Shown piece after piece: positions 54,197-62,207 of a stretch of 64,000 nt of DNA (position 1 is its first letter; every line of letters begins with the position of its first letter). The notes beneath the pieces are model-generated. The model was not told where the DNA came from. It did not search any database and was given only the letters and a program-made list of their open reading frames with translations. A program made the translations under genes and the position numbers. This DNA is from Aquimarina spongiae (GTDB lineage Bacteria; Bacteroidota; Bacteroidia; Flavobacteriales; Flavobacteriaceae): positions 248,001 to 312,000 of the forward strand of contig NZ_FQYP01000001.1 in assembly GCF_900141785.1 (NCBI RefSeq). The letters run 5' to 3'.

Positions 54197-56371
54197 TTAT
54201 TTCTTTGATCGTTCTACAAACTCTAATTGATCCAGGGTAACATTTGTAGTAAAAATACCATAGTTTACAATCGCTTTTTCCTTTTCGATAGTATCAATCG
54301 TTCCTACTGATTTCCCATCGATCATGCGAACCCGATCTCCAACTTTTAGGGTAACTTTGGGTTTGTTTTGTATTATTTTTTCTTCTTTCTTTTTTTCTTC
54401 TTTTTTCTTTTCCCGAATTACTTTTACTTTTTCGGTAACTTCTTTTACAACCTTTTGTTCCTTGGTTTTCTTGATCTTGCGTTCTTTGACGGATTGCTTT
54501 TTTCGTTTCGAATTTTCTACTTCTACAATTTTTAGAAATTCATTAATCAATTCGCGCTTTCTTTTGTTATTGAAATACTTCTCGCTTAGATCATTTACTT
54601 TTTGACCAAGGTATATCATACGTTGATTCGCATCATAAAGTTCCTGATAGCTTTCAAGTTTTCGTTGTATACGATCGTTGATTTTCTCTAATTTTTCTTT
54701 TTGAGCTTCTGCTTTTTGCTCTTTGGTTTTTAAGGAAGAAGTTGTTTTTTGAAGCTTTGATCGTTCCTTTTGCAGGTTTGCGATACTTTTATCAAATCTA
54801 ATTTTGCCTCGTTCTACTTTTTTCTTGGCTTTGTTGATTAAGCTATATGGGATACCATTTTTTTGAGCAACTTCAAAAGTAAATGAACTACCTGCTTCTC
54901 CTAGATGTAATTTGAAAAGAGGTAATAGCGTTCTTGAGTCAAAAAGCATATTGGCATTGGTCATGTTCGGAAGCTCATTAGCCAACATTTTTAGATTTGC
55001 GTAATGTGTCGTAATGATCCCAAAAGATTCTCTTTCGTAGAATACTTCGAGAAAAGCTTCAGCCAGGGCACCTCCTAGTTCTGGATCGGACCCGGTACCA
55101 AATTCATCAATCAGGAATAGTGTTTTGTCGTTACATTTGCGAAGAAAGTAATTCATATTCTTCAATCGATAACTATAGGTACTCAAATGATTTTCTATAG
55201 ATTGATTGTCTCCAATATCCGTTAGAATTACATCAAACAAGCACATTCTGCTGTATTCGTGAACCGGAATTAAAATACCACTCTGTAGCATTACTTGTAA
55301 TAAACCAATGGTCTTTAGCGTGATACTTTTTCCTCCAGCATTAGGTCCAGAAATCACTATTATTCTATTATTCTGGTCTAGAGATATGGTTTGCGGAAAT
55401 GTCTTTTCTCCTTTTTCGATGTTACTCAGATATAAAAGGGGATGGTATGCATCTTTTAAGGATAGTTCTCTACTATCTGTAATTTTTGGAAGTACCGCAT
55501 TTAACTGGTTGGCATATTTTGATTTTGCGGCTACAATATCGATATCACTCAAGTATTCCTGATACTCCTGTAATAATTCTATAAACGGACGTAGTTTGTT
55601 GGTGAGCAGCTTAAGAATTTTTACTACCTCTTCTCGTTCTTCATATTTCAGATTACTCAGTTCACGACTAAATTGTAAAGTAGTTTCAGGTTCTATGTAT
55701 ACAATACTTCCTGTTTTTGAATTTCCCATAATCGCTCCTTTTACTTTGCGGCGATACATGGATTTTACAGCCAAGACTCTTCGATTATCAACTACACTTT
55801 CCTTGATTTCATCCAAATATCCTAAGCTATTGTAATGGGTAAGATCTTTACCAAAACTTCCATTCAGTTTTCCTTGGATGATGTTTATTCGTTTTCTGAG
55901 TTGCAATAAAACGGCTGAAGCATTATCTTTTACTTCTCCAAACTTATCTATTACAGCATCAAAACAAAGAATAATTTCTTTGGTAAATGGTATTTCGGTC
56001 GATGTTTGATATAGAAAAGGGTAAAGCTCTCTATTAGACTTGAAAAAATGTAATAGGTCATTACAAGTGACACTTATAGATACTAATTTTTTCAAGTTTG
56101 ACGCTTCCAAAAACGTATTTTCAATGTTGAGGAGTTGAATTTCCTTATTGATACTATCAAATCCATGATTTGGAATACGGGCATCGTTGAGATAAGATGA
56201 TTTATATTCATTAACATGCTGTAAGGACGTCATTAAAAGTTCTTTGCTCTCATGTGGAGTGATTTGCAAAGCTTTTGATTTACCATAATCAGTAACACAT
56301 AACTCGGCAACATGCACAAGAACTTTATCTAATTCTAGGTCCTTAAGGGTTTTTTCAGAAATACGAATCAT
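54197..56371 (-). CDS. MutS2-like ATPase lacking the Smr nuclease domain
   Basis: A 724-residue MutS-superfamily protein. The ATPase core shows the P-loop GPNAGGKSITLKTIGLLQ, DIGDNQSIENHLSTYSYRL, LIDEFGTGSDPELGGALAEAFLE, and TTHYANLKML. A long charged coiled coil (about residues 520-660) follows. The end, KVTLKVGDRVRMIDGKSVGTI, is the short KOW-like part, and no Smr domain comes after it, unlike typical MutS2 of about 780 residues. Known MutS2 proteins act in ribosome rescue or suppress recombination; the Smr activity is missing here. Confidence 0.93.
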   Translation of the reverse strand: MIRISEKTLKDLELDKVLVHVAELCVTDYGKSKALQITPHESKELLMTSLQHVNEYKSSYLNDARIPNHGFDSINKEIQLLNIENTFLEASNLKKLVSISVTCNDLLHFFKSNRELYPFLYQTSTEIPFTKEIILCFDAVIDKFGEVKDNASAVLLQLRKRINIIQGKLNGSFGKDLTHYNSLGYLDEIKESVVDNRRVLAVKSMYRRKVKGAIMGNSKTGSIVYIEPETTLQFSRELSNLKYEEREEVVKILKLLTNKLRPFIELLQEYQEYLSDIDIVAAKSKYANQLNAVLPKITDSRELSLKDAYHPLLYLSNIEKGEKTFPQTISLDQNNRIIVISGPNAGGKSITLKTIGLLQVMLQSGILIPVHEYSRMCLFDVILTDIGDNQSIENHLSTYSYRLKNMNYFLRKCNDKTLFLIDEFGTGSDPELGGALAEAFLEVFYERESFGIITTHYANLKMLANELPNMTNANMLFDSRTLLPLFKLHLGEAGSSFTFEVAQKNGIPYSLINKAKKKVERGKIRFDKSIANLQKERSKLQKTTSSLKTKEQKAEAQKEKLEKINDRIQRKLESYQELYDANQRMIYLGQKVNDLSEKYFNNKRKRELINEFLKIVEVENSKRKKQSVKERKIKKTKEQKVVKEVTEKVKVIREKKKEEKKKEEKIIQNKPKVTLKVGDRVRMIDGKSVGTIDTIEKEKAIVNYGIFTTNVTLDQLEFVERSKK

Positions 56372-56457
56372 ACTTTTTTAAGCCGTTTTTTTGGCCTATA
56401 TTTCTCAAGTTTTTTAAGAGAAGCAAAAGTACATAATTAGAATAATTTATCGCGTAG

Positions 56458-57123
56458 ATGGATGTAAATATTGAACCTGGCTGGAAAGAACAGCTAAAAG
56501 AAGAATTTGACAAACCCTATTTTTCTGAGTTGGTTAACTTCGTAAAAACCGAATATAGAAGTAATACTTGTTATCCAGCAGGTTCTAGAATCTTTTCAGC
56601 TTTTGACTACTGTAGCTTTGACGAAGTAAAAGTAGTGATTATCGGTCAAGATCCGTATCATGGAGTAGGGCAAGCCAATGGGTTGTGTTTCTCAGTAAAT
56701 GATGGTATAGCAATGCCACCATCATTAATCAATATATTTAAAGAGATAGAAACTGATCTAGAGATTCCTTTTCCAGAAACTGGAAATCTAGAACGATGGG
56801 CGAAACAAGGTGTATTGCTTTTGAACGCAACTTTAACGGTAAGAGCACATCAAGCAGGTTCTCATCAAAATAAAGGATGGGAGAAATTTACGGATGCTGT
56901 TATCAAATGTATTTCTGATAAAAAAGAAAAGGTGGTGTTTTTACTATGGGGTGGTTTTGCTAAAAAGAAAGGAGCAAAAATAAATAAGAATAAGCATTGC
57001 GTACTCACAAGTGGTCATCCTTCACCACTTAGTGCGAATAGAGGATACTGGTTTGGTAATAAGCATTTCAGTAAGGTAAATGAATACTTATTGCAAACCG
57101 ATCAAACCAAAATACAATGGTAG
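56458..57123 (+). CDS. ung: Uracil-DNA glycosylase
   Basis: Removes uracil from DNA at the start of base excision repair. The 221 residues match family 1 UNG, with the water-activating motif VVIIGQDPYHGVGQANGLCFSV and the conserved HPSPLSANRGYWFG near the end. It is divergent from mutS2 across 86 bp. Its stop directly abuts that of the 56-residue gene. Confidence 0.97.
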   Translation: MDVNIEPGWKEQLKEEFDKPYFSELVNFVKTEYRSNTCYPAGSRIFSAFDYCSFDEVKVVIIGQDPYHGVGQANGLCFSVNDGIAMPPSLINIFKEIETDLEIPFPETGNLERWAKQGVLLLNATLTVRAHQAGSHQNKGWEKFTDAVIKCISDKKEKVVFLLWGGFAKKKGAKINKNKHCVLTSGHPSPLSANRGYWFGNKHFSKVNEYLLQTDQTKIQW

Positions 57124-57294
57124 CTATGCCGCAGTTTGTATTTCTGAGCTTTTTGCTTTGCCGGTATTGATGTGGTTGATTTTTCCTTTGGCCTTGGCCT
57201 TTTTCTTTCTGCCATCTACAGATTGCATGCTAAAGCGCAACAGCACAAAGTTAAAGGCGATCAAACCTATTAGTATTAGTAAAAAAGTAGTCAT
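57124..57294 (-). CDS. 56-residue membrane-anchored protein with a basic tail
   Basis: The frame starts MTTFLLILIGLIAFNFVLLR, a single N-terminal membrane helix, and continues with SVDGRKKKAKAKGKINH and a short tail SSEIQTAA. I have seen similar small proteins in other flavobacteria and take it as real, although no function is known. The stop (CTA on the plus strand) directly follows the ung stop, so the two genes end head to head with no gap. The plus-strand frame that crosses it is a shadow. Confidence 0.75.
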   Translation of the reverse strand: MTTFLLILIGLIAFNFVLLRFSMQSVDGRKKKAKAKGKINHINTGKAKSSEIQTAA

Positions 57295-57578
57295 AGTGAT
57301 TTGTTAGTTAATTATTAGATGCATTAAATACAAAATGGTTGCTTATGCGTTAATAATTAGTTCATTGGGGTAGGCTTGGCAAATGTACAAAAATATTTTA
57401 TTTCTGTATGTATTTGAATTATAGATAATTAATTATTAACGGTTTGATAAATTTTGACTTGGATCTTCATGTATATTATAGTTTTACTCTTAATTTTTTA
57501 ACATTCCTTTAGTATAAAACGTTTTAAACCTAAAACACCCTACCTCAGTTTAAAAAAATATTTTAAAATTTAATAAGA
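57295..57578. other. AT-rich spacer of 284 bp
   Basis: Between the 56-residue gene and the binding-fold gene. On the minus strand CAAA-NN-TA boxes at 57380-57387 and 57388-57395 may be -7 sites for the small gene, but no -33 box is visible. I see nothing else in it. Confidence 0.5.
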
Positions 57579-58430
57579 TTAAAATCTATACATCAAATCT
57601 TCTGGAGAAATGGTTTCATCAATAATATTCAACGCGTGCAATTGTTCTTGAATATAAAGAAGTGTCTTTTGATCGATAATTGATTGACTCCATTGAGTTA
57701 TGGTTAGCCATTTTTGGATATCCTCTAAACGCTGATCATATCTATGAGAAAGGGTTCGATCTATACTTGGGATGTTTTTGAAATCAGCCGTTGTTGTATT
57801 GATAATATTCAGGATTTTTTCTATTTGATCATGTTTTGTTTTTATAATTTCATCTCTTACTGCAATGACAAAACATGGCCATGGGGTTGGATAATCTGCA
57901 ACTCTTCTAAAAGTTCCATTATCTACCAAAGGCTTGGTAGTAAAATGTTCCCACATAAAATAGTCGGCTTTTCCTGCAGTAAGTGCATCTATAGCTCCGT
58001 TCAAATTTTGAGTGACTTCAAAGCTTAATGAAGAAGTATCCCAATTCTGTGACTGTGCATTCATATAAGCCATTAGTTCAGAACCAGAACCATATCGACT
58101 TATTGCTATTTTGGTATTTTCTAGTTGAGATAATTCGGTGTAGTGCGAGTTAGATGCAACGTGTATCCCCCATATTAATGGTGTCTGAATATAGGTTTGT
58201 ACAATTTTGGATGGATTACCGCCGATAATATCTTTAACAATGCCTTCGGTAAGAATGATTGCCATATCTATTTCCGAATTACGCAATGCTTCACACATAG
58301 CTCCAGTACCACCATAGTAATTTGTCCATTCTAGTTGTATACCTTCTTTTTCATAACTCTTATCTTCAATGGTTAAGTGCCATGGTAAGTTAAAATGTTC
58401 AGGAACTCCTCCAATTTTTATGGTATGCAT
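57579..58430 (-). CDS. Cytosolic type 2 periplasmic-binding-fold protein (Ca3427/THI5-like)
   Basis: A 283-residue protein that opens directly with the first strand of the binding fold, MHTIKIGGVPEHFNLPW, so it has no signal peptide. EGIQLEWTNYYGGTGAMCEAL, DMAIILTEGIV and TPLIWGIHVASNSH match ABC-type substrate-binding proteins of the NMT1/THI5 superfamily, and especially the Ca3427-like subgroup. No ABC transporter genes are adjacent. It could be an enzyme or an intracellular binding protein. Confidence 0.75.
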   Translation of the reverse strand: MHTIKIGGVPEHFNLPWHLTIEDKSYEKEGIQLEWTNYYGGTGAMCEALRNSEIDMAIILTEGIVKDIIGGNPSKIVQTYIQTPLIWGIHVASNSHYTELSQLENTKIAISRYGSGSELMAYMNAQSQNWDTSSLSFEVTQNLNGAIDALTAGKADYFMWEHFTTKPLVDNGTFRRVADYPTPWPCFVIAVRDEIIKTKHDQIEKILNIINTTTADFKNIPSIDRTLSHRYDQRLEDIQKWLTITQWSQSIIDQKTLLYIQEQLHALNIIDETISPEDLMYRF

Positions 58431-58505
58431 GCGTAATAAATTAATAAATATGTGTATTTCATCGATTATTTATGTTTTTTAACGATGAAATTAAATTCTT
58501 TTTTC

Positions 58506-58513
58506 TATATTTG
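58506..58513 (+). promoter_or_regulatory. -7 box of the 48-residue gene
   Basis: TATATTTG matches the Bacteroidota -7 consensus and lies 67 bp before the ATG at 58581. A TTG at -33 is not clear. Confidence 0.45.
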
Positions 58514-58580
58514 ACCTATTATTCTTCCAGACAGAAGTATATTTGATAACAATTTAGAACCCAAAATAAAAACAATTGCT

Positions 58581-58727
58581 ATGAAAAAGAATTTTCTTAA
58601 AACCAAAAGCGCTTATGTAAAAGTTGCCAAGTTAAAAAATAATCCTGTTGAAAATGGAATTGTAGTTTTTATCGGGGTTTTATTATTAACAAATTTACTG
58701 ATAAGTCTCAAAATATTGTTTGGTTAA
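58581..58727 (+). CDS. 48-residue single-helix membrane protein
   Basis: The frame begins MKKNFLKTKSAYVKVAKL, a basic segment, and then the helix IVVFIGVLLLTNLLISLKIL, ending in FG. A promoter-like box precedes it and a terminator follows 48 bp after the stop, which makes a monocistronic unit. Positive charges before the helix predict an inward-facing N-terminus. I recognise no family; signal peptide of an exported protein is unlikely because nothing follows. Confidence 0.7.
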   Translation: MKKNFLKTKSAYVKVAKLKNNPVENGIVVFIGVLLLTNLLISLKILFG

Positions 58728-58774
58728 TAGACAATCAAAATTGCCCTAATTATTTTCATAATATTTTAATGATT

Positions 58775-58805
58775 AAAAGATGAGTATTACTCATCTTTTT
58801 TTATT
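58775..58805. terminator. Terminator between the 48-residue gene and the phosphorylase
   Basis: AGATGAGTA and TACTCATCT form a 9-bp stem with a single T loop, flanked by A and T runs. It can serve both convergent genes. Confidence 0.85.
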
Positions 58806-58819
58806 GGTCACTTGGTCAT

Positions 58820-59692
58820 TCAGAAACTTGCAATTTTAGAAAGCGTATACTGAATAAGCTGATCTACAGTTTCTTTAGGTCGTTTGCTAAATGTTCCGTT
58901 GATTCTATTGGCTAAGATAGCATTCATAGAAACAGCTTTATGTCCCAAGAGTTTTGCCATTCCATAAATTCCTGCCGTCTCCATCTCCAAATTAGTTATT
59001 CTTTTGTTGTTGTAAACGAATGAGGTAATTTTATCATTCATTTTTTTATCAGGAATTGCAAGTCGTAATATCCTTCCTTGAGGTCCATAAAAACCAACAT
59101 TGGTCGCTGTTACTCCTTTTTTAGTTCGTTCACTATGCATATGATTCCCTAAACTTTCATCATATCCAACTGTATAAGGAAGTGATCGATTTTTATTCCA
59201 ATCCATATGCTTGATCAAAGATTCTGAAAATTCTTTTTGTAGTATAGTTTCGTTTTGATAGAAATGAAGAAGACTGTCAAATCCGATGGCCATCTCCGAA
59301 ATAACAAAACTATCTACATCAATTTCTTTTTGTACAGAACCAGAGGTGCCTATTCTTATGATATTTAGAGAAGTAAGTTCTTGTTTAATTTCTCTTGTGT
59401 TCAAATCAATATTTACTAATGCGTCTAACTCATTTAAAACAATATCTATGTTGTCTGTGCCAATTCCTGTAGAAATCACTGTAATTCTATGACCTTTATA
59501 GGAGCCAGTTTGTGTATGAAATTCTCGTTTTCGAATTACAAACTCTACAGATTCGAAATATTTGGTTACATCGTTTACACGATCCGGATCCCCTACAGTA
59601 ATAATAGTTTGTGCTAAATGTTCTGGCTTTAAATTAAGGTGATAGATACTACCGTCTGTATTGAGAATGAGTTCTGATTCGGCTATAGGCAT
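58820..59692 (-). CDS. Nucleoside phosphorylase (uridine-phosphorylase-like)
   Basis: The 290-residue protein belongs to the PNP/UDP phosphorylase superfamily: IITVGDPDRVNDVTKYFE, HRITVISTGIGTDNIDIVLNELDAL, IRIGTSGSVQKEI and TNLEMETAGIYGMAKLLGHKA (the EMET signature). It cleaves a nucleoside with phosphate to a base and ribose-1-phosphate; uridine or a purine nucleoside are both possible. Gap to the DUF1835 gene is 1 bp, so it ends a four-gene run. Confidence 0.9.
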   Translation of the reverse strand: MPIAESELILNTDGSIYHLNLKPEHLAQTIITVGDPDRVNDVTKYFESVEFVIRKREFHTQTGSYKGHRITVISTGIGTDNIDIVLNELDALVNIDLNTREIKQELTSLNIIRIGTSGSVQKEIDVDSFVISEMAIGFDSLLHFYQNETILQKEFSESLIKHMDWNKNRSLPYTVGYDESLGNHMHSERTKKGVTATNVGFYGPQGRILRLAIPDKKMNDKITSFVYNNKRITNLEMETAGIYGMAKLLGHKAVSMNAILANRINGTFSKRPKETVDQLIQYTLSKIASF

Positions 59693-59693
59693 A

Positions 59694-60635
59694 TTATAGT
59701 TTTAATAGGGTATGTGTTTCTGTATTGTACAAATAATCGTATTTTTTTACTCCTCCGTAATGCCAATCTAACTTTTGAGTGTTGTAAAAATTCTTTTTAC
59801 TATCCAGAGCTAGCTTACCTCTTTCGGACAAATTGAGTTGATCTTTGGTTTGATCCAAAAATTGAAAGAGTCTTGCAATTACTCTTTTCATTTGCATATC
59901 TCCATATCCATAATACCCTTGATATTCTAATGCATATCCCATAAGTTGACGAACATTTTTTATTTGATGTGTGTCAATCATTTCAAGGATGTTGTGTTCT
60001 AATATGTTCAATCCGGTGAGCATATTAGGGAAACGCTGTAAATGAGCTCTTAAACAAATGGATAGGTATTCAAAAGATGACTGCTTTTTGATCTGACCTG
60101 CAATCTTTTTTGGATTGGATTCGCAATATAATGTCCAGACATAATCTGCCAATTCTAGATCATCTAGTGAAAGCAATACTTTATTTTGATAGTGTATTTT
60201 TATTTGAGCAGTAGACAGCTCGCATAAACCCATTAATTTTTTATCACTCTCTGTTCTTCCACTACATACAAGATAGATTGGTATATCTTGTATTCCTTTT
60301 CTCAACAGGAGGCTTATAGCAGCAATCATATTGATATGACAAAACAGATCATATTCGAACCACAAGATAATTTCATCATAGTTTTGAAGATTATCTAGTA
60401 GTTGCAGCTGAGAAACAAATTTAGTTTCATAATCGTTAGACGGGATACGGTAGTATTTCTTTAAAAAATCTTTTCGTTTTTTTATGCCGTCATCGCTTTC
60501 AATTTTAACAGAGGTGGGGCCTTCGCACAACATTTCCCGCCATGTAAAAAAATCTCCCTCTACAAGTTGCTGCTCTTGTAATCGATCTGTTAGACTGTCT
60601 CCGTTAGTGATATGTAATATTCCTCCTGTTGCCAA
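59694..60635 (-). CDS. DUF1835 family protein
   Basis: A 313-residue soluble protein with the DUF1835 opening, ILHITNGDSLTDRLQEQ and WREMLCEGP, and the DUF3658-like second half. The start is TTG: no ATG exists in frame before residue 35, and the stop codon TAA upstream lies inside the SUI1 gene's end. The functions of DUF1835 proteins are unknown. It starts 21 bp after the SUI1-like gene and stops 1 bp before the phosphorylase. Confidence 0.85.
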   Translation of the reverse strand: MATGGILHITNGDSLTDRLQEQQLVEGDFFTWREMLCEGPTSVKIESDDGIKKRKDFLKKYYRIPSNDYETKFVSQLQLLDNLQNYDEIILWFEYDLFCHINMIAAISLLLRKGIQDIPIYLVCSGRTESDKKLMGLCELSTAQIKIHYQNKVLLSLDDLELADYVWTLYCESNPKKIAGQIKKQSSFEYLSICLRAHLQRFPNMLTGLNILEHNILEMIDTHQIKNVRQLMGYALEYQGYYGYGDMQMKRVIARLFQFLDQTKDQLNLSERGKLALDSKKNFYNTQKLDWHYGGVKKYDYLYNTETHTLLKL

Positions 60636-60656
60636 AATAAAATACAGGTAATTATG

Positions 60657-60989
60657 TTAACCTCCTACTCGTTTTACTTTAAATCCTTTCTCTTTTAGGA
60701 TGTTCATAATCTGATCACGATAATCTCCCTGTATAATGATAGCATCATTTTTAAAACTACCACCCACACTTAAACGTGTCTTCAACTCTTTGGCTAATTT
60801 TTTAAAATCTTCATCAGCACCGGTATATCCCTCTAGAATGGTAATAGGTTTTCCCTTTCGCTTTTCATACTTACAAATTATAGGATCATCTTGCATCCAT
60901 AGTTTATCTTCCGGTGCTTCTGTACGGTTTTCCTCTTTGTTAAACTCGTGATCAGGAAAAAGGTTTTTCAATTGATCTTGTAAATCCAT
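60657..60989 (-). CDS. SUI1/eIF1-like translation factor (YciH type)
   Basis: A 110-residue protein whose C-terminal half is the SUI1 domain: GKPITILEGYTGADEDFKKLAKELKTRLSVGGSFKND, followed by IIIQGDYRDQIMNILKEKGFKVKRVGG. Bacterial YciH-like factors can check start-codon choice. The N-terminal 35 residues are a flexible, acidic linker. It lies 12 bp after the 2OG-Fe(II) gene. Confidence 0.92.
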   Translation of the reverse strand: MDLQDQLKNLFPDHEFNKEENRTEAPEDKLWMQDDPIICKYEKRKGKPITILEGYTGADEDFKKLAKELKTRLSVGGSFKNDAIIIQGDYRDQIMNILKEKGFKVKRVGG

Positions 60990-61001
60990 ATTATCCTTAG
61001 C

Positions 61002-61952
61002 CTATTTTTTGATCAATCCTATCTCTACCAGCCGCTGATGCAAAAACTCTCCAGCAGTTATGTCATCATATTGCTTTGGATTTTCAGAAGTTACACACTC
61101 TTCCAAACAATTCAACTTCATATCACTTCTAGGGTGCATAAAGAAAGGTATAGAATATCTTGGTTTGCCCCATTGTTCTTTGGGTGGATTTACAACCCTG
61201 TGTATAGTAGATCTTAGCTTGTTATTAGTATGTCTTTCTAACATATCTCCCACATTGATTACCAATTCGTCATCTTGGGGTATTGCATCTATCCATTCCC
61301 CATCTTTACGCTGTACTTGTAAACCTCCTGTTGAAGCACCCATTAGCAGCGTGATCAAATTAATATCTCCATGTGCACCTGCGCGTACAGCACCTTTTGG
61401 TTCTTCGGTAATAGGAGGATAGTGAATCGGTCTTAGAATGCTATTCCCGTTACTTGCCCAATGATCAAAATAATTTTCGTCCAAACCAATGTATAAAGCT
61501 AATGCTCTTAATACATAAATTCCTGTTTTTTCCAGCATGCGATAGGCTTCCATACCTGTTGCATTAAAATCTTCAAGTTCATCTACTACTATATTTTCTG
61601 GGTATTCTTCGATAAGGTTAGCATCTTTATCAGGTTCTTGTCCAAAATGCCAAAACTCCTTCAGATCACCTTCTTTTTTCCCTTTAGCATGTTCTTTTCC
61701 AAAAGAAGTATATCCTCGTTGACCTCCTAGACCTTCAATTTCATACTTTTCCTTGGCTTCTACAGGTAAAGCAAAGAAATTTTTAACTTCTTTATATAGA
61801 TTTTCTACTAACTGATCGCTTAAGAAATGATTTTTTAAAGCTACGAAACCTATTTCCTCATAGGCGCGCCCTATTTCATTTACAAATTTTTGCTTCTTAG
61901 CAGGGTCTTCAGATAAAAAATCTGCTAAATCAACGCTAGGTATATTATTCAT
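61002..61952 (-). CDS. 2-oxoglutarate/Fe(II) oxygenase, isopenicillin-N-synthase-like
   Basis: A 316-residue non-haem iron enzyme. The N-terminal DIOX part begins PSVDLADFLSEDPAKKQ and contains GFVALKNHFLSDQ. The catalytic part shows the His-x-Asp (AHGDINLITLLMG), STIHRVVNPP with the second His, and RYSIPFFMHP with the Arg-x-Ser that binds 2-oxoglutarate. Plant-like oxidases of this type act on many small molecules; the substrate is unknown. First of the four-gene run. Confidence 0.9.
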   Translation of the reverse strand: MNNIPSVDLADFLSEDPAKKQKFVNEIGRAYEEIGFVALKNHFLSDQLVENLYKEVKNFFALPVEAKEKYEIEGLGGQRGYTSFGKEHAKGKKEGDLKEFWHFGQEPDKDANLIEEYPENIVVDELEDFNATGMEAYRMLEKTGIYVLRALALYIGLDENYFDHWASNGNSILRPIHYPPITEEPKGAVRAGAHGDINLITLLMGASTGGLQVQRKDGEWIDAIPQDDELVINVGDMLERHTNNKLRSTIHRVVNPPKEQWGKPRYSIPFFMHPRSDMKLNCLEECVTSENPKQYDDITAGEFLHQRLVEIGLIKK

Positions 61953-62207
61953 TGGATATATGCTTAATTATTGAAGAACTAAAATAAGGTGTATTTTATA
62001 TAAAAACCATGAATTGTCTTCAAAAAGTTTTCGAGTTTAATTTCTGATCAAATTAATTATTTTTAGAAATATTAATAAGAAACTAAGGTAAATTTAATTA
62101 ATTCGTATGATTGTTTGGATTAAATTAACAACTACTTAATAATATTCCTTTTTTGCTGCGATTTCTGAAGTAAAAAATAATTACATTTATTCTTTTAATT
62201 CTCATGT

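Noticed and set aside
57080-57307. 75-codon frame on the plus strand
   Set aside because: It is a shadow of the end of ung and of the minus-strand 56-residue gene, whose hydrophobic helix and basic tail look real.
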